From the NCBI GenBank assembly GCA_964398195.1, contig CAYNLW010000015.1:1-27730 (forward strand): a stretch of DNA of 27,730 nucleotides, given 5' to 3'. The translations under genes were made by a program, and so were the position numbers. The notes beneath the pieces are model-generated. The model was not told where the DNA came from. It worked only from the letters and a program-made list of their open reading frames with translations, and did not search any database. This DNA is from RFPI01 sp964398195. Its GTDB lineage: Bacteria; Pseudomonadota; Gammaproteobacteria; Burkholderiales; Methylophilaceae. Positions 15,742 to 24,300 of this stretch are shown here, piece after piece (the first letter of the stretch is position 1; each line of letters starts with the position of its first letter).

Positions 15742-18700
15742 TTACAGATTCGCTTCGACTCTGGGTTCTTCAAACTTGCGGTACAAGGTAGGCACCACCA
15801 CCAAAGTCAGCAAGGTAGAGGTAATTAAGCCACCGATGACCACAATTGCTAATGGCCGTTGCACTTCTGAGCCTGGGCCTGTGGCGAATAGAAACGGCAC
15901 CAAGCCCAACATCGCCACTGTAGCAGTCATCATCACGGGTCGGAAACGTTGTTGGCAACCTTGCACAATGGCTTCTACTTGGGATTTTCCTTCATCACGC
16001 AGATGGCGTATATAAGATACTAGTACCACGCCATTTAATACCGCGATACCCCATAGCGCGATAAAGCCCACCGAGGCTGGCACGGATAGATATTCACCGG
16101 TTACAAATAGCGCAAATACTCCGCCTATGGAGGCAAATGGTAATACCGAAATAATCATGGTGGCATAACGCACCGAGTTAAATAACAAGAACAGCAAGAA
16201 GAAAATCGCCACGATAGTAATCGGCACAATAATCGCCAAATGGGTTAACGCGCGCTGCATATTCTGGAACTGCCCGCCATACTCAAGATAATAGCCCTCG
16301 GGTAATTTCATTTTGCTATTCAGTTTATTTTGCAACTCGGCCACATAGCCGCCCAAATCGCGATCACGCACATTCACGCCAACCACAATACGGCGCTTAG
16401 CAAACTCACGGCTAATTTGCGCTGGGCCATCATTGACTTGGATACTAGCCAAATCGCGCAAGGCGACGCGACTGCCATTGGGCGAAGTGAGCAAGATATT
16501 ACCTATCGCTTCTGGACTATTTCTAAAGTTTTCTGGATAACGCACCGCCGCGCGGAAACGTCGCTGACCTTCATAAATATCAGTGGCTGCCTTGCCGCCT
16601 ATGGCGGTTTCTATCACTTCATGCACATCAGATGCGTTGATGCCATGACGCGAAATAGCGTGGCGATCTATGGTGACATTTAAATATTGTTGCCCCGACA
16701 CTTTTTCAACCCGCAAGTCAGACGCGCCTTTAATCTCATAGGCGATACGCGCAATCTCATCGGCCTTAGCTTTTAGCACTGCCATATCATCGCCAAACAG
16801 CTTGACCGCCACATCAGAACGCACGCCGCTGAGCAACTCGGCTACCCGCTGCGCAATCGGTTGCGCCATCACCACTTGTATCCCCGGCATATATTTCAGG
16901 CTTTGCTGAACTGCATCGGCGATATCTTGCTGCGTCCACCCGCTAGGCCATTGCTTTCTCGGCAACAAGCTAATGATAGGGCCAGATTCATTTTGACTTT
17001 GTGGGTCGGCGGGGCTTTCGCCACGGCCAATAATGGACACGATAGATTTCACCCCAGGCACTTTTGTGATGATTTTGCCGGCATCAGTATCCATCTTGAT
17101 GGATTCGTCTAAAGAGATATTCGGCACACGAATAATATTCGGCACGATAGAGCCTTCTTTCATCTCAGGAATAAACGAGGTTCCCAAAAATGGCACGGTG
17201 AGTATGGACAAGACAAATAGCCCGAGCGCGATGCTAATGGTCTTTTTCTCGTTATGTAAGGCCAAATTCAATAGATTGAGATAGGGCTGTTTAATACGTT
17301 GAATAAGCTTGGTATCCTCGCCAGAACCGCCTTTTAGGAAATACGAACACAGCACTGGCGACAGCGTTAGCGATAGCACTAGCGAAACAAATAGCGCGAT
17401 GGCAATGGTAATGGCTAAAGGCCCGAACATCTTGCCTTCCATGCCTTCTAGTGTCATTAACGGCAGGAATACCAAAATAATAATGCCCACCCCAAACAGC
17501 ACTGGCGTGCCGACTTCAGCGGCAGCGTCTAACACCACCCGTATCTTGCTTTCGTCATGCCTAAGACCTAGTTGATGGAAAGCGTTTTCCACTACCACCA
17601 CCGAGCCGTCCACCATCAAGCCTATGGCAATCGCCAAACCGCCCAAAGACATTAGGTTGGCGGAGATTTGGAAGTAGTTCATGGCCATAAAGGTGATGAG
17701 CGGTGTTAGCAATAAAGTCCCGACCACAATCAAGCTAGAACGCACATCACCCAAGAATAGGAATAGCACCAAAATCACCAAGATAATGCCTTCGATAAGC
17801 ACTTTTACCACGGTGAATAAAGCCGCATCGACCAGCTCGCTGCGGTCGTAGAAAGATACGATTTGCAGACCTCCCGGCAACATGCCTTTATGGTTGATTT
17901 CATCTACCTTGGCCTGAATACGGCTGACCACTTGTTTGGCATTACCGCCTTTAATCATCATCACGATACCGCCTACTGATTCGGTATCGCCATTTTTGAC
18001 TAGCGCGCCCACGCGCACTTCGTGGCCTATTTTGATTTCTGCCAAATCGCGCATATATACCGGCACACCGCCCTGCTCTTTAAGCACGATATTGCCGATA
18101 TCGTCTAAAGTTTTCAGCAAGCCTACACCACGGATTAAATATTGCTCTGCGTAGTGCGGCATAATGCCGCCGCCGCTATTGGCGTTGTTCTTGGCTAAAG
18201 CGGCATATACATCGCGCAACTTGAGCCCGTAATAATTCATACGGTCAGGGTTGACCAATACTTGGAATTGTTTGACATAGCCACCCAAGGAATTGATTTC
18301 CGCCACCCCTGAGATACTGCGCAGCATAGGGCGCACCACCCAATCTTGTATGGCACGGCGCTCCATTAATTCTTCTTTGCTCAATACTTGCTTGCCATCG
18401 CTAGGCTTATCTAAGGTGTATTGATAAATCTCACCCAAGCCAGTGGAAACGGGTCCCAGCACTGGAATCACGCCCTCTGGCAAGCGCTGACCGACTTCCA
18501 TCATGCGCTCCATCACCAACTGGCGGGCAAAATACACATTGGTGCTATCGGTAAATACTAGGGTAATTAAAGACAAGCCATTTTTATTTAGCGAGCGCAT
18601 CTCGGTTAGCCCAGGCAAGCCTGTCATAGCGATTTCTAGGGGCACGGTGATAAAGCGTTCGACTTCTTCTGGCGATTTGCCTATCGCTTCGGTGGCAATC

Positions 18701-18843
18701 TGCACTTGCACATTGGTGACATCGGGGAAGGCATCGACTGACAGTTTTTGCACGGCCATCACGCCAAAGCCGACCAGCGCCAAGGCCACCACTACGATGA
18801 CTAAACGCTGGCGCAGCGCGGCACGGATAAGCGATTCAATCAT
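15742..18843 (-). CDS. czcA: Heavy-metal RND efflux pump, inner-membrane subunit (CzcA/CusA family)
   Basis: This 1033-residue protein is the proton-driven inner-membrane pump of a tripartite metal exporter. It shows FPDVTNVQVQIATEA near residue 39, two large periplasmic loops and twelve predicted membrane spans in the RND pattern, with a late repeat ending in VVVPTLYRKFEEP. The TM4 proton-relay motif reads LAIAIGLMVDGSVVVVEN. Asp412 and Glu419 match CzcA Asp408 and Glu415, but Ala406 stands where CzcA has Asp402, and CusA's pattern (MVDAAIVMIEN) also differs. The metal is therefore not assignable from the motif. It lies three bases after czcB, clearly in the same operon. Confidence 0.93.
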   Translation of the reverse strand: MIESLIRAALRQRLVIVVVALALVGFGVMAVQKLSVDAFPDVTNVQVQIATEAIGKSPEEVERFITVPLEIAMTGLPGLTEMRSLNKNGLSLITLVFTDSTNVYFARQLVMERMMEVGQRLPEGVIPVLGPVSTGLGEIYQYTLDKPSDGKQVLSKEELMERRAIQDWVVRPMLRSISGVAEINSLGGYVKQFQVLVNPDRMNYYGLKLRDVYAALAKNNANSGGGIMPHYAEQYLIRGVGLLKTLDDIGNIVLKEQGGVPVYMRDLAEIKIGHEVRVGALVKNGDTESVGGIVMMIKGGNAKQVVSRIQAKVDEINHKGMLPGGLQIVSFYDRSELVDAALFTVVKVLIEGIILVILVLFLFLGDVRSSLIVVGTLLLTPLITFMAMNYFQISANLMSLGGLAIAIGLMVDGSVVVVENAFHQLGLRHDESKIRVVLDAAAEVGTPVLFGVGIIILVFLPLMTLEGMEGKMFGPLAITIAIALFVSLVLSLTLSPVLCSYFLKGGSGEDTKLIQRIKQPYLNLLNLALHNEKKTISIALGLFVLSILTVPFLGTSFIPEMKEGSIVPNIIRVPNISLDESIKMDTDAGKIITKVPGVKSIVSIIGRGESPADPQSQNESGPIISLLPRKQWPSGWTQQDIADAVQQSLKYMPGIQVVMAQPIAQRVAELLSGVRSDVAVKLFGDDMAVLKAKADEIARIAYEIKGASDLRVEKVSGQQYLNVTIDRHAISRHGINASDVHEVIETAIGGKAATDIYEGQRRFRAAVRYPENFRNSPEAIGNILLTSPNGSRVALRDLASIQVNDGPAQISREFAKRRIVVGVNVRDRDLGGYVAELQNKLNSKMKLPEGYYLEYGGQFQNMQRALTHLAIIVPITIVAIFFLLFLLFNSVRYATMIISVLPFASIGGVFALFVTGEYLSVPASVGFIALWGIAVLNGVVLVSYIRHLRDEGKSQVEAIVQGCQQRFRPVMMTATVAMLGLVPFLFATGPGSEVQRPLAIVVIGGLITSTLLTLVVVPTLYRKFEEPRVEANL

Positions 18844-18846
18844 GCC

Positions 18847-19980
18847 TTACTCCAGCTCTTTACGCTTGCGTTCGTTATTGACGTGGAATGCGCCCTCGGC
18901 AATGATGGTCTCATCTGCTGCCAAGCCGTTAATCACCGCCACATTGCCTTGATATTCTTCATCTAAAGTGACTTCACGCAGACGGAATTTATTGGGTGCC
19001 AACTGCACAAATACATAGTTTTTATCGTTCTCACGCACGATGGCTTGCGCTGGTACAGACAGCTTTTTGCTAGGTTTGGACAGCACCAACATAGACACCA
19101 ACATATCTGGCTTGATTTCTTGTTTGTTATTCAAAATCTCACTACGCACAGTCACCGTTCTGGTTTCTGGGTTGACCACATCACCGACAAAAATCAATTT
19201 GCCCTTAATCGGTTTTTCATAGATCGCAGGGATTTCAATATCCACTTCCTGCCCCACTTCGATTAAATCGATTTGATGTTCTGGCACTTCTGCCACCGCC
19301 CATACGGTGCTTAAATCGGCCACCACAAATAACTCATCGGCCGGCTGCACCACTTGGCCTAGATTGATTTTGCGGCTAATGACTGTTCCGGCAATACGTG
19401 CGTTGATATTGCTAAAGGTATCCATTTGCGATGAGCGCGATAAGCGGTCGATATTGTCTTGCGACATGCCCAACACGCGCAATTGATTACGCGCAGCGAT
19501 TAAATCAGCGCGCGCACCATTTAGCTCAAACTCACGCTTTTGCAATTCCGCCGGCGCAATCACATCGGCTTCTAATAAAGCTTTGGCGCGCTCAACGGCT
19601 TTTTCTTGTAAAGCGATTTGTTGCAAGGCCTTGATATAAGCTAATTGGTTTTGTGCCAGCTCGGTGCTATTCACTGTGGCCAATATTTGCCCGCGCTTCA
19701 CCCGCTGGCCTAACACCACATCAATATCCGAAATACGTCCAGTCACTGGCGCGCCTATACGCGCCATGCGCTGTTCATCTACTTGTATGCTGCCGGGGAT
19801 ACGCAATAGGTCGCGGATTTCCGCCTCACCCACCTTAATCAGCTTAATCCCCTTCTGCATATCCGCAGTGAGCTCGACCACATAAGGGTCAACCACCACC
19901 TTACTGATATCTTTTTGTTGTTTGCCACAAGCCAGCAACAGCAAACTGCATAAACAAACCAGAAAAATTTTAAACTTCAT
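18847..19980 (-). CDS. czcB: RND efflux membrane fusion lipoprotein (CzcB family)
   Basis: The periplasmic adaptor links the CzcA-type pump to the outer-membrane channel. The 377-residue protein starts with a lipoprotein signal whose lipobox LLAC places the acylated Cys at residue 18. It then shows the beta-barrel/lipoyl and alpha-hairpin pattern of membrane fusion proteins: VTGRISDIDVVLGQRVKRGQ, then a helical hairpin at about 115-175, then NARIAGTVISRKINLGQVV. It ends LEVNNERKRKELE-like (HVNNERKRKELE), with no His-rich metal-binding tail. It sits between czcC and czcA with spacings of 13 and 3 bases. Confidence 0.92.
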   Translation of the reverse strand: MKFKIFLVCLCSLLLLACGKQQKDISKVVVDPYVVELTADMQKGIKLIKVGEAEIRDLLRIPGSIQVDEQRMARIGAPVTGRISDIDVVLGQRVKRGQILATVNSTELAQNQLAYIKALQQIALQEKAVERAKALLEADVIAPAELQKREFELNGARADLIAARNQLRVLGMSQDNIDRLSRSSQMDTFSNINARIAGTVISRKINLGQVVQPADELFVVADLSTVWAVAEVPEHQIDLIEVGQEVDIEIPAIYEKPIKGKLIFVGDVVNPETRTVTVRSEILNNKQEIKPDMLVSMLVLSKPSKKLSVPAQAIVRENDKNYVFVQLAPNKFRLREVTLDEEYQGNVAVINGLAADETIIAEGAFHVNNERKRKELE

Positions 19981-19993
19981 GTTTAACCTTTAT

Positions 19994-21238
19994 TTATTGC
20001 TTTGAAATCAACTCAGCACCCAGCAAGCGTTCGACTTCTAGCATGGCATTGACATAATCGTATTTGGCCGCCAAATAATCGCGCCGCACGCTGCGATAAA
20101 CCCGCTGCGCATCTAAATATTCCAAGATACCGCGCTCACCAAAGCGATAAGCTGATTCAGCTACTTTGAGCGAGGCTTCGGCTTGTTTTAATAAGCCATT
20201 TTCAAATGCATCTAACTGACCTTGCGCAATCAGATAGCGCTGATAACCGGCTTGCAAATCACGACTCAATAACAGTTCTCGCTCGCCTAACACGCTTTGT
20301 GTTTGTCTGACAAAAGCACCGGCTTCCGCGATTTGACCCTCGCGCCGATTCCATAACGGCAAGGGGATGGCCAAGCCCAAACGCAACATAGACACGTCTG
20401 GGTCAGTATCAACCCCGGCCTTTAGCGTTAAGCCCGGCATACGCAGGCTTTCTTCTAGCTTGAGCTTGGCTTCGGCAATCTCGGTCACTTTTTTGACTTG
20501 TTGCAAGCTGGGGCTTTCTGGCAGTTTTTCTTGCAATTGATTAAGTGCAGGCAGACTTTGCTGCATAGGCAAATTGCCCGCCACGTCGAAATCCTCTGGC
20601 AAGCTCACCCCGATTAAGCCTCTTAATAGCGTCTTGGCTTCGTTGACTTTTACTAGCGCGGCTTGGTAATCGCGCTCGGCAGCTAGCGCTTCGGTGTCGG
20701 CTTTGATTAATTCATATTTAGGCGCTTCACCAACATCTACGCGCAGTTTCACCCGTTCGCGAATTTGATTTAAGAGTTGTCGGTCAGCGCTGCTGATATC
20801 TAAAAATGCTTGTCTTTGCACCACGTTGTAAAACGCAGATTTCACACGGGTGCGCAGATCCACTTGGGTCAGCACAGTATTGCTTAAGGCTAAATTGATA
20901 TTGGACTCGGCGATTTCACGGCGCGCTGATCTGACATCGGTAAATTCTAAAGGCTGTGAAATGCCGACAAAGTAGTTAGAACGCGCATCACTAGGACCAC
21001 TGCGATATCGACTGGGGCCACTCAGCACTTCGACTTCGGGATTGTAATAGGCGCGCGCGGTGGTCAAACTGGCTTGTGCGGCATCTTCTTGTGCTTTGGA
21101 AATGCCTAATACGGGGTTTTTTTCAAACGCCAAATCAATCAACTGCTGCAAACTAAATTGCGGCGCTGCCATCAGCATACTGCTTTGTAGCAACCAACCG
21201 CCAGCCAATAAGCTGAGGCCAAACAATCGTTTAATCAT
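19994..21238 (-). CDS. czcC: RND efflux outer-membrane factor (CzcC/TolC family)
   Basis: This is the outer-membrane channel of the tripartite metal pump. The 414-residue protein has a signal peptide (MIKRLFGLSLLAGGWLLQ, cleavage near Ala24/25) and two repeated coiled-coil halves with the OEP pattern: SLQQLIDLAFEKNPVLGISK early and AESAYRFGERGILEYLDAQR late, the latter a hallmark of the family. AGGA lies about eight bases before the ATG. It is first in czcCBA. The 56-base gap to cysS must hold any dedicated promoter; I see no MerR-type spaced operator and no regulator gene adjacent. Confidence 0.92.
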   Translation of the reverse strand: MIKRLFGLSLLAGGWLLQSSMLMAAPQFSLQQLIDLAFEKNPVLGISKAQEDAAQASLTTARAYYNPEVEVLSGPSRYRSGPSDARSNYFVGISQPLEFTDVRSARREIAESNINLALSNTVLTQVDLRTRVKSAFYNVVQRQAFLDISSADRQLLNQIRERVKLRVDVGEAPKYELIKADTEALAAERDYQAALVKVNEAKTLLRGLIGVSLPEDFDVAGNLPMQQSLPALNQLQEKLPESPSLQQVKKVTEIAEAKLKLEESLRMPGLTLKAGVDTDPDVSMLRLGLAIPLPLWNRREGQIAEAGAFVRQTQSVLGERELLLSRDLQAGYQRYLIAQGQLDAFENGLLKQAEASLKVAESAYRFGERGILEYLDAQRVYRSVRRDYLAAKYDYVNAMLEVERLLGAELISKQ

Positions 21239-21295
21239 GCCATCCTATCTTTGATTTTTGCATATAGCGTTGAACATTAGTGGACAGAGCAAATT

Positions 21296-22660
21296 CTATG
21301 CCCGCCGCCAAGTAGTCCCTTGCGCACTGTCCTCTAGGATAATGCCTTGTTGCAGAAGTTCAGCGCGTATCTGGTCGGCGAGGGCAAAATTCTTGTCCCG
21401 CTTAGCTTGGGCTCTAGCCGCTATGTTAGCCTCTATTTGCGCATTCTGACTAGTATTTTGGTCACCTGCTTGCAGGAATTGCTGCGCGTCGCGGCCTAAT
21501 AAACCGAGTATGCCAGCCAAGCCTTTAAGCGTTGCGGCCAGCTCAGCAGACTTACTTTTATTCACTTGATTAGCCAAATCGAACAACACCGCCAAGGCTT
21601 CTGGGGTATTAAAGTCATCACACATGGCAGCGCTAAAACGCTGGTAATAAGGGCAATCTGGCGCAATGACAGGTTCTGCAGGCACATCGCGCAAGGCTGT
21701 GTATAAGCGGGTCAGCGCTAATTTAGCGTCATCTAAATGGCTGTCGGAATAATTTAGCGGGCTACGATAGTGTGCACGCAAAATAAATAAGCGCACCACT
21801 TCGGGGTCATAGGCTTTAAGCACTTCGCGTATGGTGAAAAAATTCCCCAAAGACTTAGACATTTTTTCATTATCTACGCGCACAAAGCCGTTATGCATCC
21901 AATAGTTTACAAATTGACAATCATGCGCGCCCTCAGATTGGGCAATTTCATTTTCATGGTGCGGGAATTGCAAATCTTGTCCACCCCCGTGGATATCAAA
22001 ATGTTGTCCCAAATGGCAGGCGCTCATCACTGAGCACTCGATATGCCAGCCTGGCCGACCACGCCCCCAAGGCGAGTCCCATGCCGGTTCATTGGGCTTG
22101 GCTGACTTCCATAAGACAAAGTCCAAAGGATCGCGCTTGGCGTTATCCACCCCCACCCGCTCACCAGCGCGCAAATCCTCTAGCGACTTACCGGAGAGCT
22201 GGCCGTAATTGGCAAAGCTATTCACCGCATAAAACACATCGCCATTAGCCGCCTGATAAGCATGCCCCTTATCCAGCAGCGCTTGTATCATTTGCAGCAT
22301 GCCGTCTATATGCTGCGTGGCTTTGGGTTCTTGATTGGGGCGCAAAATCCCCAAGGCGTCAGCGTCCTCGTTCATGGCTTGAATAAAGCGCTCGGTCAGC
22401 GCTTGTATCGATTCGCCATTGTCATGGGCACGCTGGATAATCTTGTCGTCGATATCGGTGATATTGCGCACGTAGTTGACCTGATAGCCCATTTGCAGCA
22501 ACCAGCGATACACCATATCAAACACCACCATGACACGCGCATGGCCTAAATGGCAAAAGTCATACACCGTCATGCCACACACATACATACCGACTTTGCC
22601 GGCTTGTATAGGCTCAAACGTCTGTTTTTCACGCGCTAAGGTGTTATAAATTTTCAGCAT
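21296..22660 (-). CDS. cysS: Cysteinyl-tRNA synthetase CysS
   Basis: CysS charges tRNA-Cys with cysteine in a two-step ATP reaction. It is a class I synthetase with the HIGH-type motif FCHLGHARV and the KMSKS motif EKMSKSLGNF; zinc ligands come from Cys near the N-terminus (YVCGMTVYD) and the CSVMSACHLG/HHENE region. A GTG at 22669 opens the frame, but I choose ATG 22660. It gives MLKIYNTLAREK, the normal CysS N-terminus, 454 residues in all, with GGTG about seven bases upstream. It lies upstream of czcC on the same strand, but there is no functional reason to link the two. Confidence 0.95.
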   Translation of the reverse strand: MLKIYNTLAREKQTFEPIQAGKVGMYVCGMTVYDFCHLGHARVMVVFDMVYRWLLQMGYQVNYVRNITDIDDKIIQRAHDNGESIQALTERFIQAMNEDADALGILRPNQEPKATQHIDGMLQMIQALLDKGHAYQAANGDVFYAVNSFANYGQLSGKSLEDLRAGERVGVDNAKRDPLDFVLWKSAKPNEPAWDSPWGRGRPGWHIECSVMSACHLGQHFDIHGGGQDLQFPHHENEIAQSEGAHDCQFVNYWMHNGFVRVDNEKMSKSLGNFFTIREVLKAYDPEVVRLFILRAHYRSPLNYSDSHLDDAKLALTRLYTALRDVPAEPVIAPDCPYYQRFSAAMCDDFNTPEALAVLFDLANQVNKSKSAELAATLKGLAGILGLLGRDAQQFLQAGDQNTSQNAQIEANIAARAQAKRDKNFALADQIRAELLQQGIILEDSAQGTTWRRA

Positions 22661-22929
22661 TGCGGACACCGGATCGAATACCTTATTGAATATAGCCTAG
22701 CCTATTGATTCAGCGCGGCTTAAATTAAAGATTTTTTGGGCGGGCAGGCTAGCCATCTGCTAAAATTTGCACCCTTGTTGCGACGCCCTTTACCCGGCGC
22801 GGATTATATCACAGCGCTTCAGCTGACTAGCGCGACGCGTCCTAAGCAATACAATACGCAATGCAAACCGCACAGCACCATTTTTTTTATGACTCAACTT
22901 TTTAATATGACTCAACTTAAGGAATCAGC
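22661..22929. other. Divergent intergenic region, cysS/ppiB
   Basis: About 270 bases separate the divergent cysS and ppiB starts. It contains a TAGGCTAGGCTA motif on the minus strand near the cysS start, a run of eight Ts at 22881-22888, and a 13-base direct repeat ending just before the ppiB ribosome-binding site. I found no tRNA or protein gene that I can support here. Confidence 0.6.
22888..22918 (+). repeat. 13-base direct repeat upstream of ppiB
   Basis: TATGACTCAACTT occurs at 22888-22900 and again at 22906-22918, 18 bases apart, directly before the AAGGA of ppiB. Both copies read in frame as Met-Thr-Gln-Leu in a small frame that overruns the ppiB start. It may be a short duplication or a regulatory repeat. 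Confidence 0.8.
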
Positions 22930-23421
22930 ATGGTTAAACTTCATACCAACTTTGGCGTAATCGAAATCGAATTAAATGCAGAAAAAGCGCCTATTACCGT
23001 GGCCAACTTTTTAGAGTATGCCAACAGCGGCTTTTTTGCCGGCACTATTTTTCACCGCGTTATCCCCGGTTTTATGATTCAAGGCGGTGGCTTTACTGAG
23101 CAGATGCAACAAAAAAACACCAATGCCGCGATTAAAATCGAGGCGGATAACGGCTTAAGCAATGATAAATACACCATTGCCATGGCGCGCACCTCAATTC
23201 CAGATTCCGCCACTTGTCAGTTTTTTATCAATGTCGCCGATAACGACTTCCTCAATTTCAAATCGCCTACGCCACAAGGTTGGGGCTATTGCGTATTTGG
23301 CAAAGTGGTGAATGGTACTGAGGTGGTGGATAACATCGCTAAAGTCAAAACCACCAGCAAAAACGGCCATCAAGACGTGCCCACCGAAGCGGTGATTATT
23401 GAGCGGGTTGAAGTGGTATAA
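22930..23421 (+). CDS. ppiB: Peptidyl-prolyl cis-trans isomerase, cyclophilin type
   Basis: Cyclophilins speed cis-trans isomerisation of proline peptide bonds during folding. The 163-residue protein starts MVKLHTNFGVIEIEL, without a signal peptide, so it is the cytoplasmic PpiB rather than periplasmic PpiA. The catalytic core is FHRVIPGFMIQGG (Arg in FHRV) with later ATCQFFINV and GYCVFGKVVNG. AAGGA sits nine bases before the ATG. lpxH begins eight bases after its stop, so they are co-transcribed. Confidence 0.95.
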   Translation: MVKLHTNFGVIEIELNAEKAPITVANFLEYANSGFFAGTIFHRVIPGFMIQGGGFTEQMQQKNTNAAIKIEADNGLSNDKYTIAMARTSIPDSATCQFFINVADNDFLNFKSPTPQGWGYCVFGKVVNGTEVVDNIAKVKTTSKNGHQDVPTEAVIIERVEVV

Positions 23422-23429
23422 GGCTAACC

Positions 23430-24170
23430 ATGTCGCGCCATAGCCTGTTTATCTCGGATTTGCATTTAGACGCCAGCAGACCCTTGGTGACACAGGCATT
23501 TATCGCCTTTATTCAGCAAAGCGCCCAGCAAGCAGAACGCTTATTTATCTTGGGCGATTTGTTTGAATATTGGGCGGGCGACGATGATATCCACGAGCCC
23601 GCCCTGCAAGGCATATTGCAAGCGCTTGCCAGCTTGCAAGCAGCCGGTTGTGCCTTGTTTATCATGCACGGCAACCGCGATTTTTTGCTGGGGCAAGACT
23701 TTATGCAACGTTGCCACGCGCAATTATTAGCCGACCCCACGCTGATGGATTTATATGGCCGCAAGGTCTTGCTGAGTCATGGCGATGCCTTATGCATCGA
23801 TGATATCGGCTATCAACAATTCCGCGCCCAAGTGCGTCAGCCCAGCTGGCAACAACAGTTTTTGGCACAGCCACTAGCCAGCCGCAAACAACAAATCGAC
23901 GCCTTACGCCAACAAAGCGAGCTAGCCAAACAAGCCAAGTCCAGCATGATTATGGACGTCAATGAAGGGGCGGTGGAACAGTTGTTTGCGCAGTTTGATT
24001 ACCCGCCTTTACTGATTCATGGCCATACCCATAGGCCTGGGCAACATGATTATCAGTGGCAAGGGCACGCTTGTCAGCGCTTGGTATTAGGTGATTGGTA
24101 TGAGCAAGCGAGTTGCTTGCGCATGGATGATCAGGGCTGTCGCGCGATACGTTGGGAATTTACTGGGTAG
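23430..24170 (+). CDS. lpxH: UDP-2,3-diacylglucosamine diphosphatase LpxH
   Basis: LpxH hydrolyses UDP-2,3-diacylglucosamine to lipid X and UMP, a step of lipid A synthesis, at the cytoplasmic face of the inner membrane. The 246-residue protein is a calcineurin-like phosphoesterase with the metal motifs ISDLHLD (Asp10, His12), LGDLFEYWAGDDD, HGNRDFLLG, LSHGDALCIDD and IHGHTHRPGQH, all complete. It immediately follows ppiB, a common pairing in beta- and gammaproteobacteria. A tandem repeat lies just after its stop. Confidence 0.96.
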   Translation: MSRHSLFISDLHLDASRPLVTQAFIAFIQQSAQQAERLFILGDLFEYWAGDDDIHEPALQGILQALASLQAAGCALFIMHGNRDFLLGQDFMQRCHAQLLADPTLMDLYGRKVLLSHGDALCIDDIGYQQFRAQVRQPSWQQQFLAQPLASRKQQIDALRQQSELAKQAKSSMIMDVNEGAVEQLFAQFDYPPLLIHGHTHRPGQHDYQWQGHACQRLVLGDWYEQASCLRMDDQGCRAIRWEFTG

Positions 24171-24197
24171 GCGCAATCAACTTGTATTGATGGCTGG

Positions 24198-24287
24198 TGA
24201 GGCTTGTGCTGTATTGAATTGCGCTGTCTTGACTTACGCTAGCTTGACTTGGGCTATCTTGACTTGCGCTAGCTTGGCTATTTTGTA
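24198..24287 (+). repeat. 15-base imperfect tandem repeat after lpxH
   Basis: Units of 15 bases follow each other, best seen at 24228-24242, 24243-24257 and 24258-24272 (CTTGACTTACGCTAG, CTTGACTTGGGCTAT, CTTGACTTGCGCTAG), with weaker copies on both sides. In one plus frame the units read as five-residue repeats A-(V/S/I)-L-(N/T)-X, ending at TAG 24289-24291. That resembles a pentapeptide-repeat pattern, but the only frame that carries it starts inside lpxH without a clear ribosome-binding site. I treat it as a repeat, not a gene. Confidence 0.75.
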
Positions 24288-24300
24288 CTAGTGTTTCTGT

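Noticed and set aside
22740..22870. A tRNA-like G+C-rich stretch
   Set aside because: No T-loop (GGTTCGAATC-like) or acceptor pairing could be made out.
22736..22960. A 74-residue plus-strand gene upstream of ppiB
   Set aside because: It overlaps the ppiB start in another frame and shows no family resemblance; only its last part (the repeat) is worth noting.
24091..24291. A 66-residue pentapeptide-repeat-like gene
   Set aside because: Its GTG start lies inside lpxH with no supporting ribosome-binding site, and the pattern follows simply from the 15-base DNA repeat.
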